A stretch of 64,000 nucleotides of DNA from Sialis fuliginosa. Lineage: Eukaryota; Arthropoda; Insecta; Megaloptera; Sialidae. Where the stretch lies: the NCBI GenBank assembly GCA_961205875.1, contig OY540810.1, forward strand, positions 29,388,001-29,452,000, read 5' to 3'. Positions 62,089 through 64,000 of this stretch are shown here, in pieces. Under the pieces are notes generated by a model. The model was not told the origin of the DNA and searched no databases. It saw nothing but the letters and a program-made list of their open reading frames with translations. Every line of letters starts with the position of its first letter. Within the stretch, counting starts at the first letter, position 1. The translations under genes were made by a program, and so were the position numbers.

Positions 62089-62459
62089 CAGTGTGTCCCA
62101 GCAGGATTCAGGATAGATGTAACAAAAGGTGTAATGAATGAAAAAAATTCGAATTTCGAAATGATATTTGGGGATCGAGTCCTGCTTGATATAAAACTAA
62201 TGCATCCCAATAATCAGTCTATTTTATCTTCTATAGGTTGTTTTATAAGCAAAGTTGTAGAAATAATATTTTAATATTTTTAAAATATGAAAACAATCCA
62301 CTATTTTTTCAAACAACCTGTAGAGGGCCGACCGGCTTGATTATTATTATTGGTATTCCTTAGTTTTACATCAAGCAGGACTCGATCCCCAAATGTCATT
62401 CCGAAATTCAATTTTTGTTTTCATTACACTTCTTGTTACTCCTATCCTGGTACATATTG
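62089..62459. mobile_element. Foldback element CAGTGTGTCCCAGCAGG
   Basis: The left arm CAGTGTGTCCCAGCAGGATT matches the right arm (ATCCTGGTACATATTG) inverted. The inner pair TTGGGGATCGAGTCCTGCTT / AAGCAGGACTCGATCCCCAA is nearly perfect. TA lies at both edges. The frames at 62020-62274 and 62350-62574 are arm artefacts. Confidence 0.75.
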
Positions 62460-62896
62460 TATACATATATTGAACTGTTTGATAGCCCGGAAACAATTGT
62501 CTTTCATAGCATGTAATCATAATAACAATAACTTTACCGAAAATTATATAAAGAGTAGGTACTTACAAATTTAATTAAATATTTGATATCTATGAATATA
62601 AGTCATCTCGTATAAGATGACAAAAAGAAACGACAATTGTGTTGAAGGTAATGAGCACTTGCACGTGTTCTACTGATACAATGTTCCTAAATATTGCGTC
62701 GTTTAAACATGGTGGTTGTCTTTCTTTACGTGTGCTGACAACATGTATTTGTGTCAAAACATTACATTACGAATTCTTTTGTGTTATACTTGATAGTTAT
62801 ATGCATGAGCGTCTCTAGAATTTTATCTAAGGGAGGAAGCTGTACTACTTCTTCCTCCCGATATTATAATAAATTATAACTAGCACTTATAATTAA

Positions 62897-63218
62897 TGTC
62901 GGGTATTATAAAAAAATTGCTCTAGTTTAAAAACTATACAAGCTTACGCTGTCTGCGAGGTGTCAAATTGTTATGAATTTGCTCAGGAGTTTAAAGTAGT
63001 GGTAATAAATTAATAATAATGTATTATGAGTTTTATGATGTATACTTGCCACCACTGCTTTTAGATTGATGATTTTTACTAAACCCGTATATGCCAAGGT
63101 CATTCATAGAAACCATACCACTATTTAGAACTCAGTGGTCTGTCATTTATATTTAAAACCCCGCAGATAGCGTTAGCTTAGCTTTTTCTCAGGAGCAAAT
63201 CCTTTATAATACCGGACA
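62897..63218. mobile_element. Harbinger-type MITE, family TGCCCGG, copy 4
   Basis: The ends are TGTCGGGTATTATAAA and TTTATAATACCGGACA, with TAA on both sides. It shares GTGTCAAATTGTTATGAA and the inner GATAGCGTTAGCT segment with copies 1 and 2. Confidence 0.85.
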
Positions 63219-63221
63219 TAA

Positions 63222-64000
63222 GAGAATTTATATCGTCACGGGAGATTGTGCTGTAATTGAAATTCGTTTCCAGAGACTTTGAAATACAGACGATATTTAG
63301 ATTATAAAATGCACTTAGCATTATATGTATGTATATTTTACTAAGGATATTTCATTTATTGTTCGTTTTTTTCAGATTTTCATCGAATATATTAAAGTTA
63401 TGTTTTAACATCACTAATATACATATATGACACAATTCTATCTCCCCCTTGCTTACGCCAATGTTTTAACGCATACATTAACACGTATAAATGCTATGTT
63501 TGTTGTACCTATGGCATTTTACTTCTGGATTATGGAGAGTCGCGTTTGATTAATGTGGATTTACTGTACTTTTTGAATTGAAAATATTCACTTTGAGTAC
63601 GCTATATATGTTTCGCTATTACCCAGTAAGTGTTATCGGATATATTTTTAATTATGTTAAGATATTTTAATTTGTTTTAATTGATATAAAGTGTATACCA
63701 TTTCGATACTAATTATTTGGATAAGTAAGTAATTGTATTTGTATTAAATTACTTTTCAAATGTAAGTAATTATATTTTTATTTAATTTACTTGTACTTAA
63801 GTACTTCTACTTATATACTTATAAACGTACTTAATTACTTTTTAAAAGTATTTACTTAACTTTGTTTAATTAATTAAGAATTTTTTATAAATATTATTTA
63901 TATTTGTACATAAACACATTTTTGGGTATAAACTTGAACCTACTTAAGTAATATTTTTCAGAGTTATTGTATTCTTGTTTTAAAAAAAATCGTATTTAAA
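63222..64000. other. Right edge, nothing recognised
   Basis: AT-rich, with a degenerate TTACTTAAGTA-like short repeat at 63740-63860 and no coding signal. Confidence 0.4.

Noticed and set aside
62020-62574. Two open frames near the right end
   Set aside because: They fall in the arms of the foldback element at 62089-62459 and have no protein features.
1-64000. CRISPR arrays, tRNA or rRNA genes
   Set aside because: No regularly spaced short repeats, no tRNA cloverleaf with B-box GGTTCGAATCC and no rRNA-like segment were seen while reading. A covariance-model search would be needed to be certain.

Overview
The window is about 64 kb of AT-rich eukaryotic nuclear DNA. Genes are split into short exons with canonical GT-AG introns of hundreds to thousands of bases, and the rest is dense with short inverted-repeat transposons. 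The encoded ciliary/sperm SHIPPO-repeat protein and the repeat landscape (hAT, PIF/Harbinger, Tc1/mariner-like and Penelope-like remnants, and 'tagggttccgt ... gtccgtctgtc' type repeats) fit an insect. The flavour is lepidopteran, but the order is a guess. There are no bacterial, phage, plasmid or CRISPR features.

Two protein-coding genes can be reconstructed, and they converge tail to tail. On the + strand, an ODF3/CIMAP1-family gene (SHIPPO or 'PGPG' repeats, sperm axoneme) runs from the ATG at 18553 through exons 18553-18687, 19145-19466 and 20513-20727. It then joins one of two alternative phase-0 last exons, 23302-23403 (257 aa product) or 25072-25140 (246 aa product). Both last exons encode their own version of the family's C-terminal 'FGIKHS.Y' motif. 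On the - strand, a gene I do not recognise has five consecutive exons: 45711-45377, 42815-42593, 40189-39918, 35923-35693 and 34943-34482. They encode one membrane span, a long low-complexity and phosphorylatable tail, a strongly acidic block and a C-terminal -ETLF. Its 5' end was not found.

Everything else is intergenic or intronic and mostly made of transposons. From left to right: Harbinger-type MITEs (1.7, 7.9 kb), a hAT transposase fragment (4.7-5.1 kb), a GC-rich island (5.4 kb), degenerate tandem repeats (9.7 kb), a pogo-like MITE (13.9 kb), and the first of three hAT MITEs with GGTTCGGGTTC arrays (16.4, 41.1, 49.9 kb). The introns of the + strand gene hold a palindromic MITE (21.0 kb), a Penelope-like palindrome with a hammerhead-like core (22.3 kb) and further MITEs (23.7, 24.5 kb). 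Foldback elements follow at 27.4, 28.9, 31.8 and 32.4 kb. The third intron of the - strand gene holds a triple nest: a hAT MITE (36690-38680, TSD CATATGGG) sits inside a broken hAT transposase and itself carries a second hAT-type element (36922-38475, TSD ACATGTAT). A Harbinger-like MITE ends 12 bp from a splice donor of the same gene. To the right of 45.7 kb there are tandem repeats (48.2 and 50.5 kb), several fully palindromic elements (51.6, 53.4-54.7, 58.0, 59.6, 62.1 kb) and more hAT/Harbinger MITEs (56.7, 61.0, 62.9 kb).

The genes do not form an operon or pathway. The most interesting points are the paired terminal exons of the ODF3-like gene, the hammerhead-like palindrome between its exons, and the nested hAT insertions dated by two perfect target-site duplications.
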